The notes beneath the pieces were generated by a model. That model was not told where the DNA came from, ran no database searches, and was given only the letters and a program-made list of their open reading frames with translations. The position numbers were made by a program, and so were the translations under genes. From positions 1 to 36,899 of the forward strand of contig JAISJH010000098.1 of assembly GCA_031261635.1 (NCBI GenBank): a stretch of 36,899 nt of DNA, read 5' to 3'. This document shows positions 7,912-15,640 of the stretch, piece by piece; within the stretch, counting starts at the first letter, position 1, and the number at the start of each line of letters is the position of its first letter. Source of the stretch: Oscillospiraceae bacterium. Its GTDB lineage: Bacteria; Bacillota; Clostridia; Oscillospirales; Oscillospiraceae.

Positions 7912-8088
7912 GTCATTGCGAAGCCGCCACCGCCCTTGCGATACGTAGGGAGTGTTATGCGGCGAAGCAATCCAGGGTTGACGTAGACACTTGCGATACG
8001 TAAGACGTATGTTGTCCCCCCGGCACTGGATTGCTTCGCACCTGTAACCTTGTACGTATCGCAAGCGTACCGGTGCTTCGCAAAGACG
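7911..8088. repeat. Family A palindromic repeat, copy 5
   Basis: Left end CGTCATTGCGAAG. The right end is decayed to CTTCGCAAAGACGG. The internal GAAGCAATCCAG and CTGGATTGCTTC pair is intact. Confidence 0.82.
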
Positions 8089-8100
8089 GCGCACGGCGCC

Positions 8101-8259
8101 GGGAAACCACCCCGCCGCCTGCGGGCGGCACCCCTCCACAGAGGGGATGAGGACGAGGGTTGGACGTGGTTTGAGTGGACGCGAATCCCCCGCAATCCTC
8201 GTCCAAATCCCTATCCCCTCTGTGGAGGGGTGCCGCCGCAGCGGCGGGGTGGTTCCCCC
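8101..8259. repeat. Family B long inverted repeat, copy 3
   Basis: Arms GGGAAACCACCCCGCC and GGCGGGGTGGTTCCC, with CCCCTCCACAGAGGGGAT and its complement inside. The centre carries GTTGGACG and its complement CGTCCAA. It abuts family A copy 5 and leads into family C copy 4, filling the 492-bp gap. Confidence 0.82.
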
Positions 8260-8287
8260 GCAGGGCGCAACCCCCGTCCAAACCCCC

Positions 8288-8322
8288 GTCTCTGATATTT
8301 GATATTTGATAACTGTTATCTG
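8288..8322 (+). repeat. Family C repeat, copy 4
   Basis: GTCTCTGATATTTGATATTT then GATAACTGTTATCTG, ending 16 bases before the next ATG. Confidence 0.75.
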
Positions 8323-8338
8323 AAAAAAGAGGTATACA

Positions 8339-8854
8339 ATGAACAAACTAGAGGTATTCATAGACTACAGCTGTCCGTTTTGCAAAAGCGGGTACGGCTA
8401 TTTGAAAGAGCTGCTGCCGGAGTTTCCTAACGCGGTTATAGAGCTGAAACCCGTTGAGGCGCACCCGAAGGTTGAGGAGCCGGGGCATCGCCCCTGGGTA
8501 GACCTCGCGGTACAGGGCGGCCTGTACGCGAAAGCCGTCGGAGGCGACGAAACGGCCTATGCCGAGCGTCTGATAAAACTTATTCACACGGAGGACAGGC
8601 AGTCGGTAGAGGATATCGGGGTACTGTCGAACTGCGCGGCAGACGCGGGGCTTGACGCGACGGCGTTCCGCGAGGCGCTGGAGAGCGGAGCGTATGAAAA
8701 CGCGCTCGCGGCGGCAAACGACTACGCCTACGAAACGCAAAAGGTGTGGGCTGTCCCGACATTCGTATGCGGCGAAAAACGCCTTGACGCGGCGCCGAAC
8801 GTTGGCGTGACAAAGGAGCGTCTGCGCGGATTATTACAGGAACTTTACAATTGA
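8339..8854 (+). CDS. DsbA-family thioredoxin-fold oxidoreductase (cytosolic)
   Basis: A 171-residue protein of the DsbA/FrnE/HCCA-isomerase thioredoxin-fold group. FIDYSCPFCKSGYGYL at residues 8-23 carries the CPFC redox pair. A helical insertion spans about residues 60-130. The cis-Pro loop is WAVPTFVCGEKRLD near residues 139-152, with an extra Cys after it. There is no signal peptide, so it acts in the cytosol, perhaps as a disulfide isomerase or glutathione-type isomerase. The substrate cannot be told. The start follows AGAGGT at 8328. It is separated from the ferredoxin gene by that gene's own promoter. Confidence 0.8.
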   Translation: MNKLEVFIDYSCPFCKSGYGYLKELLPEFPNAVIELKPVEAHPKVEEPGHRPWVDLAVQGGLYAKAVGGDETAYAERLIKLIHTEDRQSVEDIGVLSNCAADAGLDATAFREALESGAYENALAAANDYAYETQKVWAVPTFVCGEKRLDAAPNVGVTKERLRGLLQELYN

Positions 8855-8864
8855 AAAAACGCAC

Positions 8865-8893
8865 TTGACAAGGGCGTGGCGTTGTGCTATACT
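8865..8893 (+). promoter_or_regulatory. Promoter of the ferredoxin gene
   Basis: Perfect TTGACA at 8865-8870, 17 bp, then TATACT at 8888-8893. The predicted start near 8900 gives a leader of about 27 bases containing the AAGGAGGTGG ribosome site. Confidence 0.88.
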
Positions 8894-8926
8894 ATTTGCA
8901 TTAAATAGAAAAGGAGGTGGTCGATA

Positions 8927-9097
8927 GTGGCTTATAAAATTTCCACGGACTGCGTATCTTGCGGCACTTGCGCCGCAGAGTGTCCCAGTGACGCTATTTC
9001 GGAAGGTAAAACACAGTACACGATTGACGCCGAGAAATGTGTGGATTGTGGAACTTGTGAGAGTGCTTGCCCGGTGAGCGCAATTGCCGCCGCTTAA
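8927..9097 (+). CDS. 2[4Fe-4S] ferredoxin
   Basis: A 56-residue clostridial-type ferredoxin. Two CxxCxxCxxxCP motifs are complete: [12 protein letters not shown] at residues 9-20 and [12 protein letters not shown] at residues 38-49. Each motif gives three Cys to one [4Fe-4S] cluster and its last Cys to the other. Such proteins carry low-potential electrons between pyruvate or other oxidoreductases and hydrogenase or Rnf complexes in fermenters. The GTG start at 8927 is set by the AAGGAGGTGG site at 8911 and by family length (about 55). It is a single-gene unit with its own consensus promoter and terminator, consistent with strong constant expression. Confidence 0.95.
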   Translation: MAYKISTDCVSCGTCAAECPSDAISEGKTQYTIDAEKCVDCGTCESACPVSAIAAA

Positions 9098-9125
9098 GGT
9101 ACGTTCCTCCAGGGAAACGCCGGAA

Positions 9126-9155
9126 GGGAGACGCTCTATGCGTCTCCCTTTTTTT
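9126..9155 (+). terminator. Intrinsic terminator of the ferredoxin gene
   Basis: A 9-bp perfect stem GGGAGACGC/GCGTCTCCC with a TCTAT loop, followed by seven T residues. It starts 29 bp after the ferredoxin stop. Confidence 0.93.
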
Positions 9156-9201
9156 GTGTGGGGCGGCAAAATACAATAAAACTCTTGTGAAATTGGAAGT
9201 A

Positions 9202-9432
9202 CGACCACCCCGCCGCCTGCGGGCGGCACCGGAACCCGTTATCGTCAATATCACCGTTAAGTAACGACCACCCCGCCCCTGCGGGGGCACCCCTCCACAG
9301 AGGGGATAGGGACGAGGTTTGGACGTAGGTTGCGTTCTGCGGGGGCGTATGACCTCGCACCCCACGTCCAACCCCACGTCCTTATCCCCTCTGTGGAGGG
9401 GTGCCGCCCGCAGGCGGCGGGGTGGTTTCCCG
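9202..9432. repeat. Family B long inverted repeat, copy 4 with a duplicated left arm
   Basis: A free left arm (CGACCACCCCGCCGCCTGCG near 9203-9230) is followed by unrelated spacer. A full copy follows at about 9264-9432, with CCCCTCCACAGAGGGGAT arms and a final GGCGGGGTGGTTTCCC. It fills the 384-bp gap between the ferredoxin terminator and the dockerin gene. I see no convincing promoter for the latter. Confidence 0.75.
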
Positions 9433-9481
9433 CGCCGTGCGCGCAGAGCCGTAACGCAATTTTTATAGAGGTATTGTTATT

Positions 9482-11848
9482 ATGCATAGAAATATAAAAC
9501 GCGTATTATCGCTAGCATTGACAATAGCGCTATTATCAAGCGTCATACCAACATCAGCGGCAACAGACACCTACAGCGACACAGAGCTAGCGCGGGCGGT
9601 AACGCTCGGCTTCGGCGAGTATTCTGACACAAACCGTGTTATAACGTTCAGCGAATTTTTCAAAATGCTCGACAGGCTTGTAGAACTCTGTAAACCCTCC
9701 GCGCTTAACGAATGGAAAACGCAATTTGCAAACGCCCGGACATCGGACGAAACAATGAAACGCGCCCACGGTATGGCGGCGACAGCCTACGCGGCGGTAG
9801 CGGCGGGTCTGAACAAGTTTCAGGACGAAAAAAACATAAACGAGATTAACAATAAAGTACCCGCCCCCTGGGACGAGATAAATACGCTTGACTGGTCGTT
9901 TTTCCCCTACTACGGCGGCGATGTGAACCATATTTACAACGCGGACGGCTCTAAATATGACGAGTGGTATATGACCGCCGGAATGTATTTCTTTTCATTC
10001 GGGCGGCGCTCGTATTACAGCGGCAAAACGCTTTTTGACTACGACGCGGTTACAATCTCTATGCGCCCCACGGAGGATTTCACGTATGAGGAGGCTCTAC
10101 TCGCCGCGCTCAGACTGCGCGATTCTGACGATAACATCTACCCGCTGACGGAGCGCGTACCGACCGCAACGAGCGACAGCGCGTTAATAGCGGACGCGGA
10201 GGCGCGGAAGTCTGCTATACTGAACAGCGTTACCAATGTCAAATATTGCGGAACCGCCTATTACGTTTCAAACGCCGGCTCTGATGCTAATGACGGTCTA
10301 ACGCCTCTAACACCGTGGGCAACGCTGACAAAGGTAGATAGTTGCAACCTACAGCCGGGCGACGCGGTATTTTTCAAGCGCGGAGACATATGGCGCGACC
10401 AGTACACGAATTGCAGGGAGGGCGTAACCTACTCGGCATACGGAACAGGCGTAAAACCGCAGTTCTACGGCTCGCCGGAAGATGGCGCGGACGCGGATAA
10501 ATGGAGGCTCGTAGACGGCACGGAAAACATCTGGGTATTCTACAAAGAAATGAAAGACTGCGGAGGACTGGTCCTAAACAATGGCGAAGTATTCGCGGAA
10601 AAACAAAGGGTTCACTGGGTAGGCAACGGCTACTCACTAAAACCACCCGGCTACAAAAGCAACGATTTTTCAGAATTTACCCTTGATAAACTTGACAATC
10701 TAAAATTTTTCAACGATATAGATTACTCGGAGGAATACAAAAGCGAAGGCTACCCGCTACACGTATACGGCAATCAGAACAAGGGCGCATTATACCTACG
10801 CTGTGACGAGGGAAACCCGGGCGAGATTTATAGCTCAATAGAGTTCTGCTGCGACTCGCCGACGCAGTTCATATTCTACGCCTATGGCGCGAGTGAGGGT
10901 TTCACGCTCGACAACCTCTGCGTAAAATACACCGGACACCCGATAGGTGTATATGGCAACTCAACAATTCAATACTGCGAAATAGGCTGGGTACCCGGTA
11001 TGACGCACACTTTCTTTGAAAACTACCCGATTTACTCCGGCGACGGCATAGCCTTTGCCGGGAGCGATAATAAAATACTAAATAACTACGTATACGAGGC
11101 CTACGACAACGCCCTTATGATAGAGATGTCCTACAACTACGAGGGCAACGAGGAGTACGCCGAACAAGAGGTCATCTGGCAAAATATCCTAGTCCAAGGC
11201 AACCTCGTAGAATACAGCAGCAACGGCTTTTCTCTAATAAACTGGGAAACCGAGGAAAACGGCAATCACAGGTTCAAAAACATAACAATCGACGACAACT
11301 ATTTCCTCTACAGCGGCTACGGAGCAGTAGCGGAGGCAAAAGCCGCCTCTAACGCAAACAAAGACTACTACAGCCTAAACCTCGGAATAGACAAAATCCC
11401 AAACATCAACGACGGCGTGTACATAACTGGTAACCTACTGTATATAGCGGCAGACGCGTTGATAAACAGCTATATACCGCCGCAGTATTACCCGAGTTTT
11501 GACGGCAACACGTACGTTCAGCACCTAAACGGCATCTTAGCGTACTGGGATAACGAACGCGCCGTAATGTCGCAGGATACATTAAAACCTCCCGCAGACT
11601 TTACGCGGGAGGCCTTGGGCGACACGGCGGCACAACTGCCCGAATTGCCGCACCGCCCCGGAGACGCAAACGGCGACGGCCTAGTAAACCTAGCGGACGT
11701 GGAGCTTATCTACAGGCATTACCGTCATAAAACGCAACTAACGGATTACAGCTTAATAGCCGCAAACGTAAACGGCGGCGGGGTTGACCTAATTGACGTA
11801 ACAATGGTGTATCAGTTTTACAGGCACAGGCTCCAGTCATTTAACTAG
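9482..11848 (+). CDS. Secreted beta-helix protein with C-terminal type I dockerin
   Basis: A 788-residue exported protein. Residues 1-27 are a Sec signal peptide (basic MHRNIKR, hydrophobic core, TSAA). Residues 255-300 contain YYVSNAGSDANDGLTPLTPW, the usual opening of right-handed parallel beta-helix polysaccharide-binding or lyase proteins, and residues about 400-680 continue as Asn/Gly/Tyr-rich helix coils. Residues 723-788 form a dockerin. The first calcium loop, DANGDGLVNLAD, is canonical. The second, NVNGGGVDLID, has lost acidic residues at positions 1 and 5. It probably acts on plant or host glycans, docked to a cohesin scaffold. No catalytic residues could be assigned. The start follows AGAGGT at 9466. 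The MATE gene is convergent and ends 5 bp away. Confidence 0.85.
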   Translation: MHRNIKRVLSLALTIALLSSVIPTSAATDTYSDTELARAVTLGFGEYSDTNRVITFSEFFKMLDRLVELCKPSALNEWKTQFANARTSDETMKRAHGMAATAYAAVAAGLNKFQDEKNINEINNKVPAPWDEINTLDWSFFPYYGGDVNHIYNADGSKYDEWYMTAGMYFFSFGRRSYYSGKTLFDYDAVTISMRPTEDFTYEEALLAALRLRDSDDNIYPLTERVPTATSDSALIADAEARKSAILNSVTNVKYCGTAYYVSNAGSDANDGLTPLTPWATLTKVDSCNLQPGDAVFFKRGDIWRDQYTNCREGVTYSAYGTGVKPQFYGSPEDGADADKWRLVDGTENIWVFYKEMKDCGGLVLNNGEVFAEKQRVHWVGNGYSLKPPGYKSNDFSEFTLDKLDNLKFFNDIDYSEEYKSEGYPLHVYGNQNKGALYLRCDEGNPGEIYSSIEFCCDSPTQFIFYAYGASEGFTLDNLCVKYTGHPIGVYGNSTIQYCEIGWVPGMTHTFFENYPIYSGDGIAFAGSDNKILNNYVYEAYDNALMIEMSYNYEGNEEYAEQEVIWQNILVQGNLVEYSSNGFSLINWETEENGNHRFKNITIDDNYFLYSGYGAVAEAKAASNANKDYYSLNLGIDKIPNINDGVYITGNLLYIAADALINSYIPPQYYPSFDGNTYVQHLNGILAYWDNERAVMSQDTLKPPADFTREALGDTAAQLPELPHRPGDANGDGLVNLADVELIYRHYRHKTQLTDYSLIAANVNGGGVDLIDVTMVYQFYRHRLQSFN

Positions 11849-11853
11849 CGCAA

Positions 11854-13302
11854 CTACTTCCGCCGCACAACAGCCTTATCCTTCCACTTCCCGCTGCGGT
11901 AATACACGGCGCACATAGCGGCGCAGAGGCCGAAGCAGATTACCATAGACCAGAAAATCCCGTCAGGGTTGCCGCCGGGATACTCCGCGCTCTTGGTTGA
12001 CAGCACCATAATATACGCCATAGGCACGCGGAAAACGACAGTTGCGATAAGCGTAAACCACATAACGGGCATAGTATCGCCCGCGCCGCGAATAACGCCG
12101 TTGCAGGCCTGCACAACCGCCATAATCGGGTAGCACCACACCATAATCCGCTGAACGCGCACGCCGAGCGCGATAATCTGCGCGCTGTCGGGTTTTGACA
12201 TATCAATAAAGAGCGTCAGCATATCGCCGCCCCATATGTAGATAATCGCGAGCAGGAGGAGCGCCGTCCCCATACAAAGCGAGAAGGAAATCTTGAAGCC
12301 GGAGGAAACGCGGTCAAACTTCCCCGCGCCTATATTCTGCCCCGCGAAGGTGGAACCCGCCATAGAAAACGCCTGGCTAGGCAAATTCGCGAAGCCGTCT
12401 ACTTTCGTAACGGCGGTGTTGGCGGCAATAAAAATCGCGTTAGTGGCAACGCCGAGCGAGTTGACGACGAAGATACCGTTAATAAGCCGCTGAACAAAAA
12501 TATAGCTCGTGGCAAGGACGACCTGCATAATGCCGCTCGGCACCCCGATACGGAGGATTTGCCCGGCCATTTTTTTCGAGAGGCGCACAGTGGCGCGGGT
12601 TAAAGAGATAATATCGCGCAGTTTACGAATACGCGCGAGGAGAATAATAGCGGACACGGCGTTCGCGATAGCCGTCGCCCAGGCGGAACCCGCAACGCCC
12701 CAACCGAGGCTTACAAAGAGTATAGCGAGCGCGACGTTCAGGAGGCTCGTCCCGAGCAGTACGATAAGCGGGAAAACCGACTCGCCCATTCCGCGAAGTA
12801 TCCCCGAGAGGATATTGTAAAACCCCTGCCCGGTCGCACCGATAAAGGTAATAATCAGAAACGAGCGCGCGAGGTGATAGAGGTCGTTGGCTACGCCCGT
12901 ATCAATAAGCCCCGTGGCTTTGAGAATAGGCCCGGCGAGCGGAACGCCGAGGACGGTAATCGACACGGTGGCAATCAGCGTAAGCACAAGCGAAGTGCCG
13001 ACGCAACTCGAGAGCCGCTCTTTATCGCCCGCGCCGTAGAACTGCGCGACCATAACGGAAACGCCGGTTCCGACGGTCATAAAAAAGACGAAAAAGAGCT
13101 GCTGAATGGGCGCGCTAGCCCCGACCGCGCCGAGGGCGTCCGCGCTAATCATTTTACCGACGATAATAGCGTCGGCGGTGTTGTAGAACAGCTGCGCGAT
13201 GTTGCCGATAAGCAGCGGGATAGAGAAGCGCAGCATTACCGAGAGGGGATTGCCAAGCGACATATTCTGCGTGCCGAACAGGGACTTGAATTTCTGGAAC
13301 AA
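11854..13302 (-). CDS. MATE-family multidrug/cation antiporter
   Basis: A 482-residue membrane transporter with about 12 helices. The N-terminal GNPLSVMLRFSIPLLIGN and FYNTADAIIVGK are hallmark MATE segments, and a second homologous half begins near SGIMQVVLATSYIFVQ. The family exports drugs or metabolites using Na+ or H+ gradients; the substrate is unknown. A TTG start at 13302 was chosen: it lies 8 bases after AAGGAGT (13317-13311). The first in-frame ATG upstream (13338) overlaps the -10 box TATAAT and cannot be in the mRNA. ATG 13263 would be a shorter alternative. It is the only minus-strand gene in the first 31 kb, convergent with the dockerin gene. Confidence 0.92.
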   Translation of the reverse strand: MFQKFKSLFGTQNMSLGNPLSVMLRFSIPLLIGNIAQLFYNTADAIIVGKMISADALGAVGASAPIQQLFFVFFMTVGTGVSVMVAQFYGAGDKERLSSCVGTSLVLTLIATVSITVLGVPLAGPILKATGLIDTGVANDLYHLARSFLIITFIGATGQGFYNILSGILRGMGESVFPLIVLLGTSLLNVALAILFVSLGWGVAGSAWATAIANAVSAIILLARIRKLRDIISLTRATVRLSKKMAGQILRIGVPSGIMQVVLATSYIFVQRLINGIFVVNSLGVATNAIFIAANTAVTKVDGFANLPSQAFSMAGSTFAGQNIGAGKFDRVSSGFKISFSLCMGTALLLLAIIYIWGGDMLTLFIDMSKPDSAQIIALGVRVQRIMVWCYPIMAVVQACNGVIRGAGDTMPVMWFTLIATVVFRVPMAYIMVLSTKSAEYPGGNPDGIFWSMVICFGLCAAMCAVYYRSGKWKDKAVVRRK

Positions 13303-13336
13303 GGCAGTATACTCCTTAAAGTTTGTCAATAGTTTC

Positions 13337-13365
13337 ATTATACACCATTTTAGTAAGGATTGCAA
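13337..13365 (-). promoter_or_regulatory. Promoter of the MATE gene
   Basis: On the minus strand TTGCAA (13365-13360), 17 bp, then TATAAT (13342-13337). The same TTGCAA/17/TATAAT layout is used upstream of trmL and of the GLUG gene. Confidence 0.8.
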
Positions 13366-13376
13366 TAGCTATTTTA

Positions 13377-13537
13377 GTTAACAGATATCAAATATCAAAT
13401 ATCAGAGACGAGGGTTAGGACGGTGGTTGCGCCCTGCGGGGGGACGTCTGGTTGCACGGGTGGTTCCCCGCGCCGTGCGCGGCGCAACCCCCGTCCAACC
13501 CCCCGTCTCTGATATTTGATATTTGCTAACTGTTAAC
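13377..13537. repeat. 161-bp element with 57-bp inverted arms (family C ends)
   Basis: The left arm (13377-13433) and right arm (13481-13537) match as reverse complements with about six mismatches in 57. Both run from GTTAAC through the CAAATATCAAATATCAGAGA block to GGTTGCGCC. The 47-bp centre contains a small GCGCCGTGCGCGGCGC palindrome. The two arms are family C copies 5 and 6. This element separates the MATE promoter from the promoter of the phage island and looks like a MITE or the parent form of the scattered C and B fragments. Confidence 0.82.
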
Positions 13538-13579
13538 TGAAAAACTTTTACCCTTTTTGAAAATAATCAAAATAGGGGC

Positions 13580-13608
13580 TTGACAAATGCGAATGTTTGT
13601 GGTATAAT
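13580..13608 (+). promoter_or_regulatory. Consensus promoter of the phage-derived island
   Basis: Perfect TTGACA (13580-13585), 17 bp, perfect TATAAT (13603-13608). No operator-like dyad overlaps it, which is unusual for late phage genes. The predicted start is near 13615, with about 40 bases to the first gene. Confidence 0.9.
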
Positions 13609-13653
13609 GTACCCATAAGCATAAGAGAAGCGAGAAAGGAGGTGGTGACAGAT

Positions 13654-13986
13654 ATGGTTGTCAGGAAAAACCCGGATACCGAGCTTGAAATCCGAATCGG
13701 CAAATACTTTAGGGAGAGGGAGGAGGAACCCACGTCGCTGGCGGATTTGTGCGCGTATTTGGGAATAAGTCTGGAGGAGTGGACGGAGTACAAGGAGAAC
13801 GCGGGTAAAAAACTCGTCTGCGCGAGGGCTGAAACGAAGCTTCTGAGCCTGCTGGAGAAGGACAAATACCGCGCGGCGAGCATTATAACGCAGATGATGA
13901 AGGACTACAGGCAGGACATCGACAGCGGCGTAAAACTGGAGTTCGTGCTAAACGGAAGCTCCCGGGAAACGTCAGAACAAAGCTAA
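13654..13986 (+). CDS. Putative phage terminase small subunit
   Basis: A 110-residue protein directly before the large terminase. Residues 8-45 include TSLADLCAYLGISLEEW, a helix-turn-helix-like segment as used for pac/cos recognition. The C-terminal part (AASIITQMMKDYRQDIDSGVKLEFVL) resembles the end of many Firmicutes small terminases. The role is inferred mostly from position: TerS recognises phage DNA and presents it to TerL. The start at ATG 13654 follows AAAGGAGG at 13635. An in-frame ATG at 13597 lies inside the promoter and is rejected. It is the first gene of the island. Confidence 0.65.
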   Translation: MVVRKNPDTELEIRIGKYFREREEEPTSLADLCAYLGISLEEWTEYKENAGKKLVCARAETKLLSLLEKDKYRAASIITQMMKDYRQDIDSGVKLEFVLNGSSRETSEQS

Positions 13987-14037
13987 ACTTTACGGCAAGC
14001 GGTTTGAGAGGGGGGACGGATAATCAGAAAAAAGACG

Positions 14038-15306
14038 GTGGAATTAGGGCTGGCAACGGCAAAACAGGAGCTGTTTTATGCGGCTACGGCGCGCTACGTG
14101 GCATACGGCGGGGCGCGCGGAGGCGGCAAATCACACGCCCTGCGGATTACGACAATACGGAACGCGATAGAATTTCCGGGAATACGAGTTTTGGTAGTAC
14201 GCAGGACATACCCGGAGCTACACGCGAACCTAATCGACGGGATACTGAAAATCCTGCCAAGGGAGGCGCGGAGGTACCACGCCGGGCGCTACGAGTGCCG
14301 CCTTGTGAACGGCAGCCTAATAAAATTCGGGCATTTCAACGGCTCGGAAAACGAGTACCAAGGGCAGGAATACGACCTCATTTGTATAGACGAGGCGACG
14401 CAGTTAACGGAGCGCGAGTTCCGGGTTCTCGGAGCCTGCCTGCGCGGCGCAAACGATTTCCCGAAGCGGGTCTATCTAACGGCAAACCCCGGAGGGGTAG
14501 GACACTACTGGTTTAAGCGGTTATTCATAGACAGAAAGTACGAAAAAAGAGAGAAAGGTGATGACTATTATTTCATACAAGCGACGCTTGACGACAATCC
14601 GTATTTGGTGGGAGGGGATTACGCGAAAATGCTGGATATGCTGCCGAAGGATTTGCTGAAAGCCCACAGATACGGCGATTGGAACACCTTGGCGGGTCGC
14701 TTTTTTGAGGAGTTCAGCGAAGCGGAACAGAGCGTTGAAGCCTTTGAAATTCCCAAACACTGGAAACGTTTCCGCGCGATAGACTACGGCCTCGATATGT
14801 TCGCCTGCCTCTGGGGAGCGCAGAGTGAAAGCGGCGAGCTTACGATTTATCGTGAGTTCCAGCGAAAGGGTCTATTGGCGTCAGAGGCGGCAAAACTAAT
14901 GCTCGAGCTAACGGAACCCGCCGAGGGAATAGGCTACACAATCGCGCCGCCGGATTTATGGAGCCGGCAAAAGGATACAGGCCGAAGCATAGCGGAAATT
15001 TTCGCTCTAAACGGAGCAACACTGGCAAAATGCTCGAATAACCGTACAGCAGGCTGGCTCGAGGTAAGAGAAGCCCTGCGGGGAGGCCTGAAAATTTTCC
15101 GAAACTGCGAGCAACTAATACAAAACCTAGGAATGATTCAGCGCGACAAACTAAACCCCGCGGACTGCGCCAAAACGCCGCACGAGATAACGCACATCTG
15201 CGACGCGCTGCGCTACCTAGTGCGCTACAGACGAACGCAAACAACCCCGGAGTACAGCGAGGACGAGGAGCAAGAAAACTCATACGAGCATTTTATGCTA
15301 GGCTAA
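14038..15306 (+). CDS. Phage terminase large subunit
   Basis: A 422-residue DNA-packaging motor. The ATPase domain shows Walker A GGARGGGKS at residues 24-32, Walker B LICIDE at 114-119, and coupling motif LTANPGG near 160. The RNaseH-like nuclease domain begins with RAIDYGLD near 243, and later acidic residues include the HICDALRY Asp near 392. Length is normal, with no frameshift. The GTG start at 14038 lies about 20 bases from a purine-rich GAGAGGGGGGA, so initiation at an in-frame non-standard codon a few residues upstream cannot be excluded. TerL and TerS cut DNA and pump it through the portal. Confidence 0.93.
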   Translation: MELGLATAKQELFYAATARYVAYGGARGGGKSHALRITTIRNAIEFPGIRVLVVRRTYPELHANLIDGILKILPREARRYHAGRYECRLVNGSLIKFGHFNGSENEYQGQEYDLICIDEATQLTEREFRVLGACLRGANDFPKRVYLTANPGGVGHYWFKRLFIDRKYEKREKGDDYYFIQATLDDNPYLVGGDYAKMLDMLPKDLLKAHRYGDWNTLAGRFFEEFSEAEQSVEAFEIPKHWKRFRAIDYGLDMFACLWGAQSESGELTIYREFQRKGLLASEAAKLMLELTEPAEGIGYTIAPPDLWSRQKDTGRSIAEIFALNGATLAKCSNNRTAGWLEVREALRGGLKIFRNCEQLIQNLGMIQRDKLNPADCAKTPHEITHICDALRYLVRYRRTQTTPEYSEDEEQENSYEHFMLG

Positions 15307-15329
15307 AGGTATCGGGAAAGGAGGAAAAA

Positions 15330-15617
15330 ATGGAACTAATAATGTTAACGCTACTGTTAATAGTAACATTGATAAGGGAATTTATAACAGAAAAGCGGAT
15401 AAAAGCCCTAGAGAAAGTTCAATTATTACAAAATAAGGGAAAATTGAACTCAGAAAAAGTTCAAAACATACAAAATTTTACAGAATTGAACTTTGAGGAG
15501 AATATGGAGGAACGCGAGCGGCGGCTAGAACTAGAGAATTTCAGCAACGACGTAAAGGCGATTTTTGGCTACTACGCGGGAATGAGGAGCGAGGAAAACG
15601 GCGCGGAGGAACTATAA
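15330..15617 (+). CDS. Small phage membrane protein of unknown role
   Basis: A 95-residue protein. Residues 1-16 (MELIMLTLLLIVTLIR) are hydrophobic and likely a membrane anchor. The rest is charged and Glu-rich, probably helical. The start has a strong AAAGGAGG site at 15317. It sits between terL and portal, where many phages carry small accessory genes. More than a third of its coding sequence (15416-15492) consists of two AGTTCAA inverted-repeat elements, so it may have grown around repeat DNA. No family recognised. Confidence 0.6.
   Translation: MELIMLTLLLIVTLIREFITEKRIKALEKVQLLQNKGKLNSEKVQNIQNFTELNFEENMEERERRLELENFSNDVKAIFGYYAGMRSEENGAEEL
15416..15450. repeat. AGTTCAA inverted element 1
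   Basis: AGTTCAATT at the left and AATTGAACT at the right, 35 bp overall, with an AAGGGAAA centre. It lies within the 95-residue gene. Confidence 0.7.
15458..15492. repeat. AGTTCAA inverted element 2
   Basis: AAAGTTCAAAA and GAATTGAACTTT face each other over 35 bp. It begins 7 bp after element 1. Confidence 0.7.
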
Positions 15618-15640
15618 ACTAACAGACAGGAGATTTCAAA

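Noticed and set aside
14004-14516. 170-codon frame overlapping terL
   Set aside because: Arg/Gly-rich shadow frame of terL, without motif or ribosome site.
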